Shown: positions 23,280 through 34,550 of the stretch, in pieces
How the letters are laid out: each line of letters begins with the position of its first letter
Position numbering within the stretch: position 1 is the stretch's first letter
DNA from: Gigaspora margarita
Lineage: Eukaryota > Glomeromycota > Glomeromycetes > Diversisporales > Gigasporaceae
Assembly: GCA_009809945.1 (NCBI GenBank)
Contig: WTPW01004586.1
Coordinates: 1-64,000, forward strand
Direction of reading: 5' to 3'
DNA length: 64,000 nt
Notes under the pieces: model-generated
What the model was told of the DNA's origin: nothing
The model's database searches: none
The model's input: only the letters and a program-made list of their open reading frames with translations
Made by a program: the position numbers and the translations under genes

Positions 23280-23427
23280 AATAATTCTTACAATATATTT
23301 GGACATTGTCCAATGTCTGAAGGTCTAAATAATTATTCAGATATTTGGACTATGTCCAAATGTCCAATTGTCCAATTGTCCAATTAAATTTATTTGGACA
23401 TTGTCCAATGCCAACCCTGATTTCTTT

Positions 23428-24094
23428 TCTACAAACTTACTATATCAGATATTTGCAAGTGGAGGTATATATTTATCTTGGATAATGATGCCTAGTGCAT
23501 AATGCAATCTGCATTATTAACACATAATAAAACTATTTAGTCAGACAACTTCAAATTGATGCAATAATGCATGACAAAATAGTAACAAAATCTAAAACAC
23601 ATGATGAACATTTCATCAGGCAACTTCAAATTGATGCAATGATGCATGACAAAATAGTGACAAATCTATGACGCATGATGAAACTAATGATGCATAGCAT
23701 AACTTATAATAAATGACAAACCCATGATGATTTTGATGAAGCATAAGACTATTATTCGTTTCTTTTATATTAGAAACAAATTAGTCCATGTAAAGTTAAA
23801 TTTTTGTTCATTATTATAACTGCCCAGTTTCTTCCTTTTTGACATTTCGATTCAATATTGCCTGATAATTTGAAACAATTACCTGAATATATCTGATAGG
23901 TGTTCTATAGATTGGCAGTGATATAGTATTTTATTATTATATATTTTTTATGTTTCTATTTTGGTATAGTTTGTGGCATAGTTGGATGATTTTAACCTTT
24001 AGCAAAGTTATAGACTCTCAGTGAGTGTATGAAATCCTCAGCAAGTAAATTAAATACCTAGTAAGTTATTAAAACCTCAATACGAATTAAAGAT
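23428..24094. repeat. Short tandem repeats, about 75-bp unit, then AT-rich spacer
   Basis: Between about 23530 and 23735 a unit containing CAACTTCAAATTGATGCAAT, ATGCATGACAAAATAGT and a CATGATGAA end occurs two and a half times. The rest of the interval shows nothing recognisable. Confidence 0.65.
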
Positions 24095-24692
24095 ATTAAG
24101 GGTATGAAATTGACAGGTATAGGATCAATTTCTGTTCATGTGATTATCTGATGCAATAGTAGTTAAACAAAAAATTAATTTATGTTAGAGTTTGGGTTTG
24201 GGTTTGGGTAAAGGTTAGAAGAGCTATAGTATAGTAAAATTGCACTAAAAAATTTTTTATTAGAAACATAAAAGTGATTTACTAGTCTAAATTTTTTGAT
24301 AAATAGTTTTTTTGTGAAGTGAATGATTGTTTTGATTTTTTTTACATTACACCTGATCCTGATTTTTAATTGGCCAGCTTATTTTAGAAAATCACATGAG
24401 CAGAAGATCTATTCTATGCCCTATCATTGTATGGTTTTAGTTTATGAAGAAAATAGCAGATGTTCATAGCATTAGTATTATTTTTGATGGATTAAAAAAT
24501 CATGTGTTAGGATAATTCTTGCTGTTTGCTAGGCAATAAAAAATCATTTGCTTAGATTCAATATAAAGTTGCATTAGAGTTTCATCAAGTGTCAGAGGTT
24601 TTATCAAGCATCAGGGGTTTTATCAAATGTCAGGAAAAATCATTGCATTAGGTATCATTAATCTCAGATAAATATATTATTAAAGATCCTGA

Positions 24693-26409
24693 ACCATGTT
24701 TCACTATAGTTATGTGAGCATTGTTGATAATAAAAACCCCAATTGTGTATTTGATACAAATAATGTTTCTATAACCATCCCTCATTGTATATATTCTGTA
24801 GTTGTTAATCATGAGCCAAAGCAAGTTGAAGAATTTATTTACTTCGGTGCAGAGACAGTTGAATATAATTCAGTTATAAGTAAATCTAATGGTAAAATTG
24901 ATATAACAATCATTAATCTTCACCAATCAACCAGATTTAAATATCTGGTAATTTAGGCTCTAATATTAAACTACAGTCAAGCTATGTGATAGCAGGGCTT
25001 TTTAAATTTTCAAAGTTTGGCAAAATGATAATTGAAGCTACTAATATTGATTATCTAAAAACTTCAATCATTATTAGTCAATCTGATAACTTATCATCAA
25101 CAACAGCAAGTGCTTCATCAATAATTAATATTATTATTTTTTTATGTCAAAGTTTCTGCTATGGGAAAAGACTTTTATTCAAGTATTCAGATCATGGCAC
25201 CTCTAAGAGCACCTAGACATTTGTTGCATAGATGAGAGTACAACTAGCCACACGTACAACTTGGTTGTCTAATTTAAGTAGTTCGCCTGAAGGTTCTATA
25301 CTAGTTGCCATATCTTCAACCCAACTAGGGGTTATCTATTTAAACCCTCTGGTCCTTGCTTATTCTACTGATCCTCCTTGTATTACCAGTACAGTGCTCC
25401 ATTACGTAAGTTAGTCAAAACCAGTTCCAAATATATTGCAGAATTCTCTTAGGACTAGTTTATCCTTGTAGAACACTTGGTAGAGCGGTCCCTGTCCTAT
25501 ACAGATATCATCTATGCTTCAGTAACTTACGCATCTACTGAGGCAGACCACTTGCAGTCCAGAGGTTATTTAAACTGCTACTGTTATCTACTTATACTCT
25601 TGTAAAGTTCTCCAACCCCAGTACTTGGTCATTTCTTCTTCTAGCTTCTTTACTCCAGTTGCATTCCTACTCCCAATCCTAAGACCCAGAAGGGTTGGTC
25701 AGCCTGCCATTAGGTGCCATATAGTCTCCCACCCCTTGGTACATGTTTTTATATCATATGTCCTTTTCCTCTGGTATAACTCCAGCAGTCCAGTTGGTAG
25801 GGTCCTCCAACCCTTTTTATCATAGGTCTGCTTCTGATTAGTCCCTATCTGAGATCCTTTTCTGGCACTATCAAAAGTCAGGTACTTCTTTACTTGGGTC
25901 TTGCCAAGTAGGTTTTTCTGCTAATTCCTAGGACTTATATGCCTTCTTTACTTTCGTGTAATATTATACAAATTAGTTGGCTCCCAATAACTTGGTGTCA
26001 CCCAGGTTACAGAATAAAGATCCAATTAGTTGGAGCACAAATTCATTGCTATAACACAGATACAATTTTTGAAAATATCTTCAGTGGGATTCGATTCTGC
26101 ACTTGTCACTTTGGGGTAACAACTAATAATTGATATTGTTGATAATGATATTGAATCTATTGTTATACAAAAGTCACAAAAACTATTTGGATCATATGAA
26201 ACATTAAAAAATACTCTTGATACAGATATTAAAATTAATCAACATTGTGATGAAAAAAATAACTTGCCACAGTTGAAGATTATCAGAGTGACAAGATACA
26301 ATCTAATAATAAGAACAATGATAAAAAGCCTATATATTCAGTTAATGATAAGACTTTACAAAATACTAAAGAACCAAAAGAGGAGGCCCAATCCAAAAAA
26401 AGAATATAA
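24693..26409 (+). pseudogene. Unknown protein, frameshifted and split by a SINE
   Basis: From the ATG at 24696 the frame runs 86 codons (start MFHYSYVSIVDNKNP). It shifts near 24955 and continues through KLQSSYVIAGLFKFSKFGK and a Ser-rich stretch to the SINE at 25137. After the SINE the protein-like sequence picks up with DNDIESIVIQ, shifts again near 26265 and ends in a Lys/Glu-rich tail at the stop 26407-26409. I do not recognise a domain. The composition (beta-rich first half, disordered charged tail) is like a small binding protein. Its place inside a long-TIR element suggests an element-encoded or captured gene. Confidence 0.5.
25137..26123 (-). mobile_element. tRNA-headed SINE, family S1, copy in the gene remnant
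   Basis: It matches the S1 copy at 6732-7711 along its length, including the A-rich tail (T-run at 25137), the CACACGTACAACTT block and the B-box region (GGGATTCGATTC on the plus strand). The first bases of the tRNA head are missing. Flanking AATAATTAATATTATTA (left) and AATAATTGATATTGTTG (right) look like a diverged target-site duplication. Confidence 0.78.
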
Positions 26410-27660
26410 ATACTAAAAGAAAAGAAAAAAGAGTTAAAAAATAATCATTAGCATTTAACTACATGTTATAAATATTATGTAGTTTGTTAAGTAAAATATA
26501 GTATGATTATTAGTCTTAATTATTAACATTATTAGTAACTTTTATTAAAATTTTCTTTTTTGTAACTTTAAATATTTCATACTATATGAATGATATCTGA
26601 TATAAAAATTGCCTAAACAATATCATAATGTCACCTGAGATATGAGTATGATATGAAAATCGAATTGCTCTTGTAAATATTATGAAGGCAAACTTACCAC
26701 TCCTAATAATGATGTATAATCAAAGTAACACTATCATTAAATTTAATGAATTTAATATATCATATAAATTGGATAAATTTTATAGATAAGATAGGTAATA
26801 CAATCAAAACAAGAAATAAAATAATAAAAAATATACTGTAAAAGTATTTATTATAAATTAATTTCATATGTAATGAAATATATAAGCAACCTAATTTTAT
26901 CTTTAATATAAATTAAGTTAGTTGAGTTCTAATACTTCAAAATGTGTTTTTCTTCCATTAAATAAATTCACATACTACTATTGATATTTCTTGATCTGGA
27001 GACTATTAATTCCTGTTAGTTGTTTTTCATAAAATTATTAAGAGAAAATTTTAATTAATAATCAATTCAATATAAAATAATTGAAGCTAAATCTGTGTTA
27101 TATTATAAAATAAAGATTGAATTGTACTCTTAATCGAATGATATCATGGATCAGGTTCAGATTTAAGATCTGTTATTATAGCCTTAGTGCACTATAGAAA
27201 AAATTCTTAACAGATATTCTAGAAAAAATAATATAGTAAATAAAACTGGAAATATAATATAAAAATGCATATCTGAAAAACCTATTATTGCATACATCAT
27301 AATCATTGCAAAACAAAGCCAGAGCATAGGATCAATTTTCTGAAAACCTGAACTTCTAACCATAAATTAGCCAATTAAAAATCAGGATCAGGTGTAAAAT
27401 AACATGATCAGAAAAATTCAAAACAAATGTTTGCTTTGCAAAAACATATTTATAGCAAGAATTAGACTAACAAATCATTTTTCTGGTCTAACAAAAAAGT
27501 TTTCTCGCACAATTTTGCTATATAATGGCCATTCTAACCACCAGCATATACCCAAACCCTAATATAAATTAATTTTTTTTCTCAAATACTATTTGGTACC
27601 AGAAGATCACGTTTTTAGAAAATCGATCTTAATCTCTGTTAATTTCATCATCACAATGTC

Positions 27661-28688
27661 AAGAAAACTTGAAATATTTGGCTTTGTTATTCTTTCTAAT
27701 TACCCTCTATTGATTATTTGTATTATGTGATATATATTAATATAATAGTAATATAATGCAACTCATTTTAGATATTTTCCAATTTATGAAGTTCATTATA
27801 TTATAAACTGATACAAAAGTAGAGAAGATGAAATTTAAATGACCAAAGCTCATCAAAAATTCCAAATATTCAAGAGATGTTAAGTTGGTTCTCAAATAAT
27901 CTCATCCCTTTATTATAAAATACATATATAACATTATTAATTGACTTTGCAATTTCATTTGAGTAACAATAATCATATATGCTAAAATTAAGATCATACA
28001 AAGTTAAATTTTTATTTTGCATTATATCGGTCAGATGTTTTTTAATTAATCTGTTATAAATTAGTATCTTTTGTCCCATAGGTATTATGTATACACTGGT
28101 AAAAAAAGTCTCATGTATTTTAAATACTTTATTATAATGTATATGTGATTTATAAAGCTTAAGAATAATAAAAGTTTCAATTTTAAAAATTATCTGGACC
28201 AAGCATGCAAGAATATTAAAATTCACAATTTAAAAATTCTCTAGCTCATATGTGCAATTAATTTATTAACTACAATAAATTTAAATTACATAAATTTAAT
28301 GAAAATGATAATAGATTTCTCAATAATCATTATTATTTTTAATAAAATCATGCAGATTTGTTATATAATACTGAGAAAATCGATTTGAAATATCATTAAG
28401 TAGGGGCTAGGGCTTTTTAGATTGTGATAAGCAGGGGATATGTGATAGATAAGTGATATTTGATGGAGGAATACGCAATGTACCTAAATTTTAAAAAATT
28501 TTAGAAAAAGTAATTTGCTTAAAAGCACTATTAATAATACTTACTTTTGACCTCTTTATTTTGATTATTTTTTCACTTGTTTCATCAATTTGTTCATTCA
28601 CTATATCTACTTGATTATGCAAAAATTGACTTGCTATAATAAATACTGGAACTAAATTTAAATTAGTAAATTTTTAAAATACTTATAT
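27661..28688. other. AT-rich sequence with one doubtful ORF
   Basis: The only ORF over 100 codons in the interval is 27870-28226 on the minus strand, listed separately. Otherwise I see no repeat or gene. Confidence 0.4.
27870..28226 (-). CDS. Hypothetical protein, 118 codons
   Basis: An ATG-initiated open frame (start MNFNILACLVQIIFK) gives a Lys/Ile/Tyr-rich product with one mildly hydrophobic N-terminal stretch. It matches no family I know and shows no flanking gene structure. In sequence this AT-rich an open frame of this length can arise by chance, so I give it little weight. Confidence 0.25.
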   Translation of the reverse strand: MNFNILACLVQIIFKIETFIILKLYKSHIHYNKVFKIHETFFTSVYIIPMGQKILIYNRLIKKHLTDIMQNKNLTLYDLNFSIYDYCYSNEIAKSINNVIYVFYNKGMRLFENQLNIS

Positions 28689-28689
28689 G

Positions 28690-30222
28690 AAGACTAAATA
28701 ACATTATCTTCATCTTCATATTTGTTATCCTCATATTCGATAAAATTGGCACTATTTCAAGGAAAATATATAAATTCCTCATATGATATATCTGTAAAAT
28801 TCAGAGGAATTAAAAGCACCTTATTGCTAACTTTTTAGTCATTATTTGGACTATTGTAAGCATGAATACCTTTTCTATTTAGATGCTCTAAAAATTCTAT
28901 ACACTCTTGCTCTGATACATTTAAATCTCTAAGCCATTGAATTCCTGTTTATCTTAAGGATAGGGTAAATATTGATTATTTTTACTAGTAATCACATTAC
29001 TAATTTTTTTACAATAACATTCAATTGAAATCAGGTGATGATTATATGATATTTCTGTTGTGTAATTTAAACAAATTTTGATTATCCTAGAAAGAATTAA
29101 TGATATATGTAAGTATATTTTTTTAAATGCAACAACTATTTAAAATTGTATTATTAGAATTAGAAAGGTTTAATGTATATACTGTAAAAATTTTATGAAA
29201 AAAAATGTATTTTTAAGAACTTTTATATGTAAGATATGTTCAATTTTTGCATAAATTTTTTTTAAATAATATACATATATAGAAAATGATCTACATTCAC
29301 CCTACCCTTAAAGAATGATTATTTATTTTATATCTATTTTCAAGCTTAATACCAGTTAATTCAGTGATTGTAGACATCATCGTATTTAACTTATTTGACC
29401 CTATTTTACTTGTTTTAAACCAGACATTATTCTGTAAATCCTTGGATTTATGAGTTGTTTCTAAAAAAAAGAATTGACAGCACTATTGGATCTCATAGAT
29501 ATCAAATGCAAAATATTATAAACTGGCTGAAATCGATTACTAGGAGTATAAGATGGTATAGGAATTTTTTGTGTATTTGATTTTCCAAATTTGTTTTGTC
29601 TTAAAACACTAGCTGATTATTTTTTTCTTGATTGAAAGTCAAATACAGGCCACTATTTGGATGACAAGAAATATCTTGCATACAAATTCTCACAGCATCC
29701 CCACTATGAAGACTACAAAGAAGAAACAGCCAGAAAAAAACCCTTCTAACCAAACTCTCATTGTTATTTTCTTGTATTGATTCATAATCAAGTACGTTGG
29801 TTATTTCCTTTGCAGTTAAAAAATCTGCTTGTTCAGTTTTACCAAATCTATTATACTGAAGCTTTTTTATTTTTCCATTGAGTGTTTTAAGAGCCTTATT
29901 AAATTTATATGAGTCCCATAACTTGCAAGGTTGAATTTCACTATAATCCTTCAAATACCATACAATAGATGTGTAACAATTGTGTACACTTTTAGCTTTA
30001 TAGTCTTTACTATTAACTCATTTTAACCATGTAATAAATTTACATAGAAAGTCTTGTAATTTATTAATTGTTTGTATATTCTCAATAGATATTGTATAAT
30101 TAGTAAGCTTATGGAAATAAGCAACTGCCCGTAGCTATTTTTGCATACACTTATCAGTATTGCAAACACAAGAAGCTTTTTGAAGTTCTAAAATGTCAGC
30201 TTCAGTAGATATAGTGTCCATT
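28690..30222 (-). pseudogene. Crypton-like tyrosine recombinase pseudogene
   Basis: Reading from an ATG at 30222 (MDTISTEADILELQK) the frame is continuous apart from two stops down to about 29600. It includes an N-terminal helical part and the catalytic-domain start ADFLTAKEITNVLD. The first catalytic region (LHSGDAVRICMQDI) has the Arg of box I. A frameshift follows. Then NHSLR, the HxxR box, appears near 29312-29325, and TGIQWLRDL through HLNRKGIHAYNSP with the candidate nucleophile Tyr is found at 28860-28950. A 350-bp MITE separates the HxxR box from TGIQ. Such recombinases cut and rejoin DNA through a Tyr-DNA link; this copy carries several stops (K-stop-L, K-stop-V, D-stop-K, P-stop-N) and is dead. 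Confidence 0.82.
28958..29307. mobile_element. MITE with TTAA duplication, in the recombinase pseudogene
   Basis: The left end after TTAA (28954-28957) reads GGATAGGGTAAAT; the right end before TTAA (29308-29311) reads, inward, GGGTAGGGTGAATG. Removing the 350 bp and one TTAA brings HSLR and TGIQW back into one frame with exactly one codon (now TAA) between them. TTAA targeting is typical of piggyBac, Kolobok and Sola3; the GGG start does not match the CCC usual for piggyBac. There is no ORF. Confidence 0.88.
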
Positions 30223-30428
30223 AAAATATAAAAAAGGTTAATCGCTAAAAAAAAATATAGTAACAGTAATAAAAATTAAAAAGGAAAAAGGATGTTGATC
30301 AAACAATAATAATAAAAAGGTGTAATCAAATGATAAAAATTAAAAGAGAAAGAAAAATATTGATCAAAATAAAGTATGCCAATATATATAGGTCTCACCA
30401 GGTATACGTCATATCTATATAATAATCT

Positions 30429-30560
30429 AGTTATTTACTGAATATCTGTAAATATGGGAATTTCATAGAATAATAGTTAGAATATGTGGCCTTTGGCCAT
30501 GTGCCTGACTATTATTCCATGAAATTCCCTGTATTCACAGATATCCAGTAAATAACAAGA
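30429..30560. repeat. Hairpin, about 65-bp arms
   Basis: The left arm GTTATTTACTGAATATCTG and its imperfect complement on the right enclose a very short loop near the GGCCTTTGGCC sequence. It is probably a small fold-back MITE; no TSD was found. Confidence 0.78.
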
Positions 30561-30806
30561 ATGTATAGTATCTAAAGCTATGCAAAGTTTATATATACTT
30601 GAATAATCTGGAATCAAAAAATTGGTGTTAGATATTAGATTTTTCTATCAGTCATATTGGACAATTTCTAAAAACTAAAGTCTCCATCAGGTAATAATGA
30701 AGTAATTTATAGAAAAAAAATTGGATAGCATAAATAGAACAGTTGGCACAATTAGGATCTAAAAAAAAAAATTTGAAAAATAAAATATCAAAAAATGGGT
30801 CAGTGG

Positions 30807-31122
30807 CAGTGTATAAAATCTATGTACACAATATGCTTATGTGCACATGTTTTTAAAAAGTTTCACATATTTTTGGCTGAGAATGTGCATATAATTTACA
30901 TGTTTTGGAGCTAAATAGTGCACCAAAATTATTAGTAAAATACAGAAGTTGTGCATATAGAGCACACAGTGCATATAATTTATTGTATATATATTTAAAT
31001 TTCTTTATATAAATTTAATATTGTAAAGTTTTATAGTGCACAAATTTTTAAATTTTTTCACAAAATTATGTGTATAATGTGTACAAGATTCACATACTTT
31101 TGGAATCAGATTTTATACACTG
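30807..31122. mobile_element. hAT MITE family M1, copy 1
   Basis: The ends CAGTGTATAAAATCTATG and CAGTGTATAAAATCTGAT (read inward) lie inside GTCAGTGG (30799-30806) and GTCAGTGA (31123-31130), a 7-of-8 match. A full homologue is at 40343-40642. The interior is rich in GTGCACA-type motifs, with no ORF. Confidence 0.85.
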
Positions 31123-31330
31123 GTCAGTGAGGACTCCGAACAATCTATGAGAGGTTATATTTGAGGATCATAGTAAAAATTTATTTTGTTAGCAGTTCTA
31201 CTTTGGTATATATTAGCTATATTTCAAACATTAGATAGCAAGTTTGGTATTGCTTACCAATTTTTGAAATGTAAGCTTTCAAAAAATTTTTTCGAACTAA
31301 ATCTCTCTAGAAAAACAAAAAAAAAAAAAA

Positions 31331-31402
31331 NNNNNNNNNNNNNNNNNNNNNNNNNNNNNNNNNNNNNNNNNNNNNNNNNNNNNNNNNNNNNNNNNNNNNN
31401 NN
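31331..31402. other. Assembly gap (72 N) in an A-run
   Basis: Runs of A flank the gap on both sides, so it probably hides a longer homopolymer. The ORFs that cross it on both strands are artefacts. Confidence 0.95.
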
Positions 31403-31420
31403 AAAAAAAAAAAAAAAAAT

Positions 31421-31620
31421 GGAACGGCCACTCACTATTTTCATTACCACTTTTCAAATATAACATTTAAAAAAATATCCCCATTACCATTTTTTCAAAT
31501 ATAATCATTTTGCCCATTACACATTTTCAAATATAACCTTTTTACCCAATATCTACTTTTCAAATATAACCTTTTTGAAAAAATGGCCCTCCATTAGTGA
31601 TTTTTCAAATATGACATTAT
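31421..31620. repeat. Degenerate tandem repeat, about 33-bp unit
   Basis: A unit containing TTTTCAAATATAACCTTTTT and CCCATTACCA recurs five to six times. The outermost parts (GGCCACTCACTATTTTC and GATTTTTCAAATATGAC with ATGGCCCTCCATTAGTG) look like inverted ends, so this may be the body of a small element. Confidence 0.7.
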
Positions 31621-31702
31621 ATAGATTATTTGAGGTCCTGGTCAGTAGGTAATACAAAACAAAAAATTAACTTTGCATGGCCTAAAAGTAGTAAATCTAT
31701 TA

Positions 31703-32457
31703 CAGTCAGACCTCTCTATAATCACAAGTTGGTTGTGCCCTATTTTGGTGATTGTATAGAGGTGTGACTATAAATAAAATACCCTGTTATGGTCACATGG
31801 CCAAATGTCAATAAGTAATATATTTGCGCATATTTGAAATACTATTAAAAAATTTAAAATGTTTGATAGTAAAAAACTTTTGATCCAGTAGGCCAATTTG
31901 GATAAAATGATAAGTGTTTGACTCAATGAGACAATTCTAAAGAGTCTGAAATCGTCCAAATTTAGCTACAAAATGCTAATATCATTAAGGATTTTTTATT
32001 TAGATGTTAAATTTAATCAATTCTTAAATATGTGAAATGACACAATTCCTTAACGATCACAGGAGCCTGTGATTGAATTTTAGCAATCTTAGGCTCATTA
32101 GAATCGTCTCATCGAGACGGACATTTTGGTAGTTGTTTCATCCAAATCGGACCACTGTATCAAAAGTTATTTGTTGTCAAACCTTTAAGAATTTTTAATA
32201 GAATATTTTAAATAAACATGAATATGAATATTGGCCAATCAGATGTTATAATCTATATTTAGTCAAAATTTGTGATTATAACGAGGGTTTTTTTATTAAT
32301 AAAGTTGATAAAAAATCAAAATTTTTTTGTGATAGTGATTATAGGTAATTTGTGACTATAATAAGGTTTTTTACTATATTTTAAGTCCATCGCACAATAT
32401 TGGGTGCTTATATAGAGGTGTGACTATCTAGGGTGTGACTATAGAGAGGTCTAACTG
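31703..32457. mobile_element. pogo/Tigger-like MITE
   Basis: The left end CAGTCAGACCTCTCTATAAT and the right end, inward, CAGTTAGACCTCTCTATAGT are typical of pogo-type Tc1/mariner elements. The left flank is TA and the right flank CA, so one base of the TA duplication has changed. The 755-bp interior has no transposase, but it carries two copies of the AAATCGG module described in the findings (minus copy 31885-31950, plus copy 32096-32170). Confidence 0.82.
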
Positions 32458-32665
32458 CATAATGAATTAACTTGAGTTAACTTTAGTCCAGAGTTTCTAG
32501 CTGAGTTGCCAATTAGGTAGGACAATTCAATTCAGTAGTTAAAATTACATTTCTCTTATAAAATAAAGTGAGCAAAAATAAATAAATAAACAAATAAATA
32601 ATTAATTAATTATAAAATATATTCATCTGATAAAGAAAACTTCATATAAGGGAGAAAGGGGTATT

Positions 32666-33216
32666 CTGACAAAGAGGGGTATTGTGACAAATTGGGATAT
32701 CTTGTGATCCTATGGCAGATCCAGATGAAATTTACACCATTCGATTCCTCTTACTCAGGGGAATCAAATAGTATAAATTTCAGCTAGTTCTGATTGCATG
32801 GTTACCAAATACCAGGGTAAATATCCCAATTCGTCACAATACTTCTTTTACATAGAATGCTATAACTAAAGGTATTATAATGAAACAGGAATCTCTGAAT
32901 ACCGATCAAAAGTGGATGAAATTTGTACCATTAGATTCCTCTCATTGAGAGGAATTGAATGATATAAATTTCATCCAGTTCTGATTACAGAATCACAAGA
33001 TATTCCCAATTCGTCACAATACCCCCAAGGCCAACATTTTCTTATTTTTTTAAAAAAATAATTAAATTAAGATAATTTGTGATCCAGTTATCAGAATCAA
33101 ACAATTTTAGTTTAGTTAGACTCAGCTTGATGAGATGAATCAGAAAGTACTAAAATTGTTTGATTTGAATCAATGTATCACAGGATATGAATGAAACATT
33201 TTAACTTCATCAGAAT
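32666..33216. repeat. Cluster of nested palindromes with the AAATCGG-type module
   Basis: A roughly 345-bp inverted repeat has ends GTATTGTGACAAATTGGG at 32677 and its complement at 33020. Inside it are two smaller palindromes built on GATTCCTCT...AGAGGAAT (32736-32790, 32930-32985). A third palindrome follows at 33060-33195 around TTTGATTTGAATC. There is no ORF. Confidence 0.72.
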
Positions 33217-33389
33217 ACCAGGACCCCGAAGAATACATATATAACTCAGATCCAGACTCAATTTTAATATAACTTTATACACTTAATTTTATTAAAAGCT
33301 TTATACAAAATTATCATATAAGTTCAAATTTTACTATAAATTATACAATTTTAGATCTGAGTTTATATACCATATATATTCCTATTCCG

Positions 33390-33830
33390 AAAATAAACTA
33401 CCCTTTTGTTTTAACAAAAAAATCTAAAAACTTGTTTTATCCAAAAATAAGCTACCCCTGATCGATAATAGTTACTTCATAGTAAAGTCCAAATTTTACT
33501 ATGCTAATCGGTTATATTCGCTTAAGTAAACTTGTTCGGAAGATCAAAATACATATGTTTTAAAATTTTCATACAAATTGGAGAACTTTTTATTATTTGA
33601 GTTTTAATTTTTACGTTTGTCGAAAAATTAAAAATTTTTTAAAAAAAATATACGCCGAACGTAAAAATTACAAGTTAAATAATAAAAAGTTCTCTGATTT
33701 GTATGAAAATTTCGGAGAATATACATTTTTATATTATGCACATGTTTACTTAAGCGCATATAATCGATTTACATAGTAAATTTTGGACTTTATTATGTAG
33801 CGATTATTTGCGATCGCTAATAAGCTTTTT
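33390..33830. repeat. FB1 fold-back element, copy d
   Basis: Both arms are well preserved with ATAGTAAAGTCCAAATTTT, CTTAAGTAAACTTGTTCGG, AGATCAAAATACATAT and the TTTTACGTT / AACGTAAAA turn at about 33610-33665. The outer AATAAGCTACCCC box is present on the left. Confidence 0.85.
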
Positions 33831-33899
33831 GTACAAATATTTTTAAAAAAAAATTCTCACACATATAATCATGTGCAGACAAGTTTTTTTGTGGGAAAA

Positions 33900-34003
33900 A
33901 AAACAAAAAAATAAAAAAATAAATAAAAAAAATAAAAAAATAAATAAAAAAAATAAAAAAATAAATAAAAAAAATAAAAAAATAAATAAAAAAAATAAAA
34001 AAA
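33900..34003. repeat. A-rich tandem repeat, about 24-bp unit
   Basis: A unit of AATAAAAAAATAAATAAA type is repeated four times with very high identity between FB1 copies d and e. The Lys/Asn and Phe/Ile ORFs over it (33871-34101, 33817-34062) are repeat artefacts. Confidence 0.85.
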
Positions 34004-34016
34004 GCGATATGCATAC

Positions 34017-34550
34017 CATATGTTTCCAAATAAGCTACCTTTTTTGGACGTTTTTTGGACACAAAAAAACTGGTGATAGATTTTTGGTCAGTCGCAAATA
34101 GTCATTACATAGTAAAGTCCAAATTCTACTATGTAAATCGACTATTATCGCTTAAGTAAACTTATTCGGAAGATAAAAATACATATATGCTGAAATTTTC
34201 ATCAATATTGAAGCACCTTTTATTATTAAACTTTTAATTTTTAAGTTCAACGAATATATTTTTGTAATAAAATTTTAATTTTACCGTTGAACGTAAAAAT
34301 TTAAAGTCAAATAATAAAAAGTTCTTAGATCTTGATAAAATTTTTAGGGTATGCGTATTTTGATCTTCCGAACAAGTTTACTTAAGCGACTTTAATCGAT
34401 TTGGATAGGAAACTTTTGACTTTACTATGTAGCGACTATTATCGATCATGGGGTAGCTTATTTTTGGATCAAAGACGTTTTTACATTTTTGGATTTAAAC
34501 AAGAGGGTAGCATGTAGTTTATTTATGGAAACATACAGTATAGTATCGTT
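34017..34550. repeat. FB1 fold-back element, copy e
   Basis: Arms run from the CATATGTTTCCAAATAAGC box on the left to TTTATGGAAACATACAG on the right, about 530 bp, showing the full outer inverted ends of the family. Core boxes include CTTAAGTAAACTTATTCGG and its complement at about 34375. This is the best copy for defining the family limits. Confidence 0.85.

Larger units (their letters stand above)
21840..23419. mobile_element. hAT element with 8-bp TSD
   Basis: The ends CAGGGATGGTATG and CAGGGTTGGCATTGG (read inward) lie inside a perfect duplication ATTTCTTT (21832-21839, 23420-23427). Subterminal TTGGACA / TGTCCAA heptamers are packed at both ends (21860-21910, 23270-23405) and are likely transposase-binding repeats. 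The interior is an FB1 hairpin and a second hairpin, with no transposase. Confidence 0.9.
24095..27660. mobile_element. Long-TIR element carrying a gene remnant
   Basis: Inverted arms of about 350 bp (24095-24450 and 27310-27660) share ATGAAATTGACAG-like, AATTAATTTAT, GTTTGGGT and ACACCTGATCCTGATTTTTAA blocks. The interior holds one degraded coding region (24693-26409), split by a SINE. Long TIRs with a passenger gene would fit a MULE, but I could not find a clear TSD or transposase, so the superfamily is open. Confidence 0.65.

Noticed and set aside
24185..24212. Telomere-like GGGTTT repeats
   Set aside because: There are only about three units, and they belong to the inverted arm shared with 27540-27560.
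31186..31470. ORFs on both strands across the N gap
   Set aside because: They depend on unknown bases and flanking homopolymers.
33817..34101. Lys/Asn and Phe/Ile ORFs
   Set aside because: They are translations of the A-rich tandem repeat.
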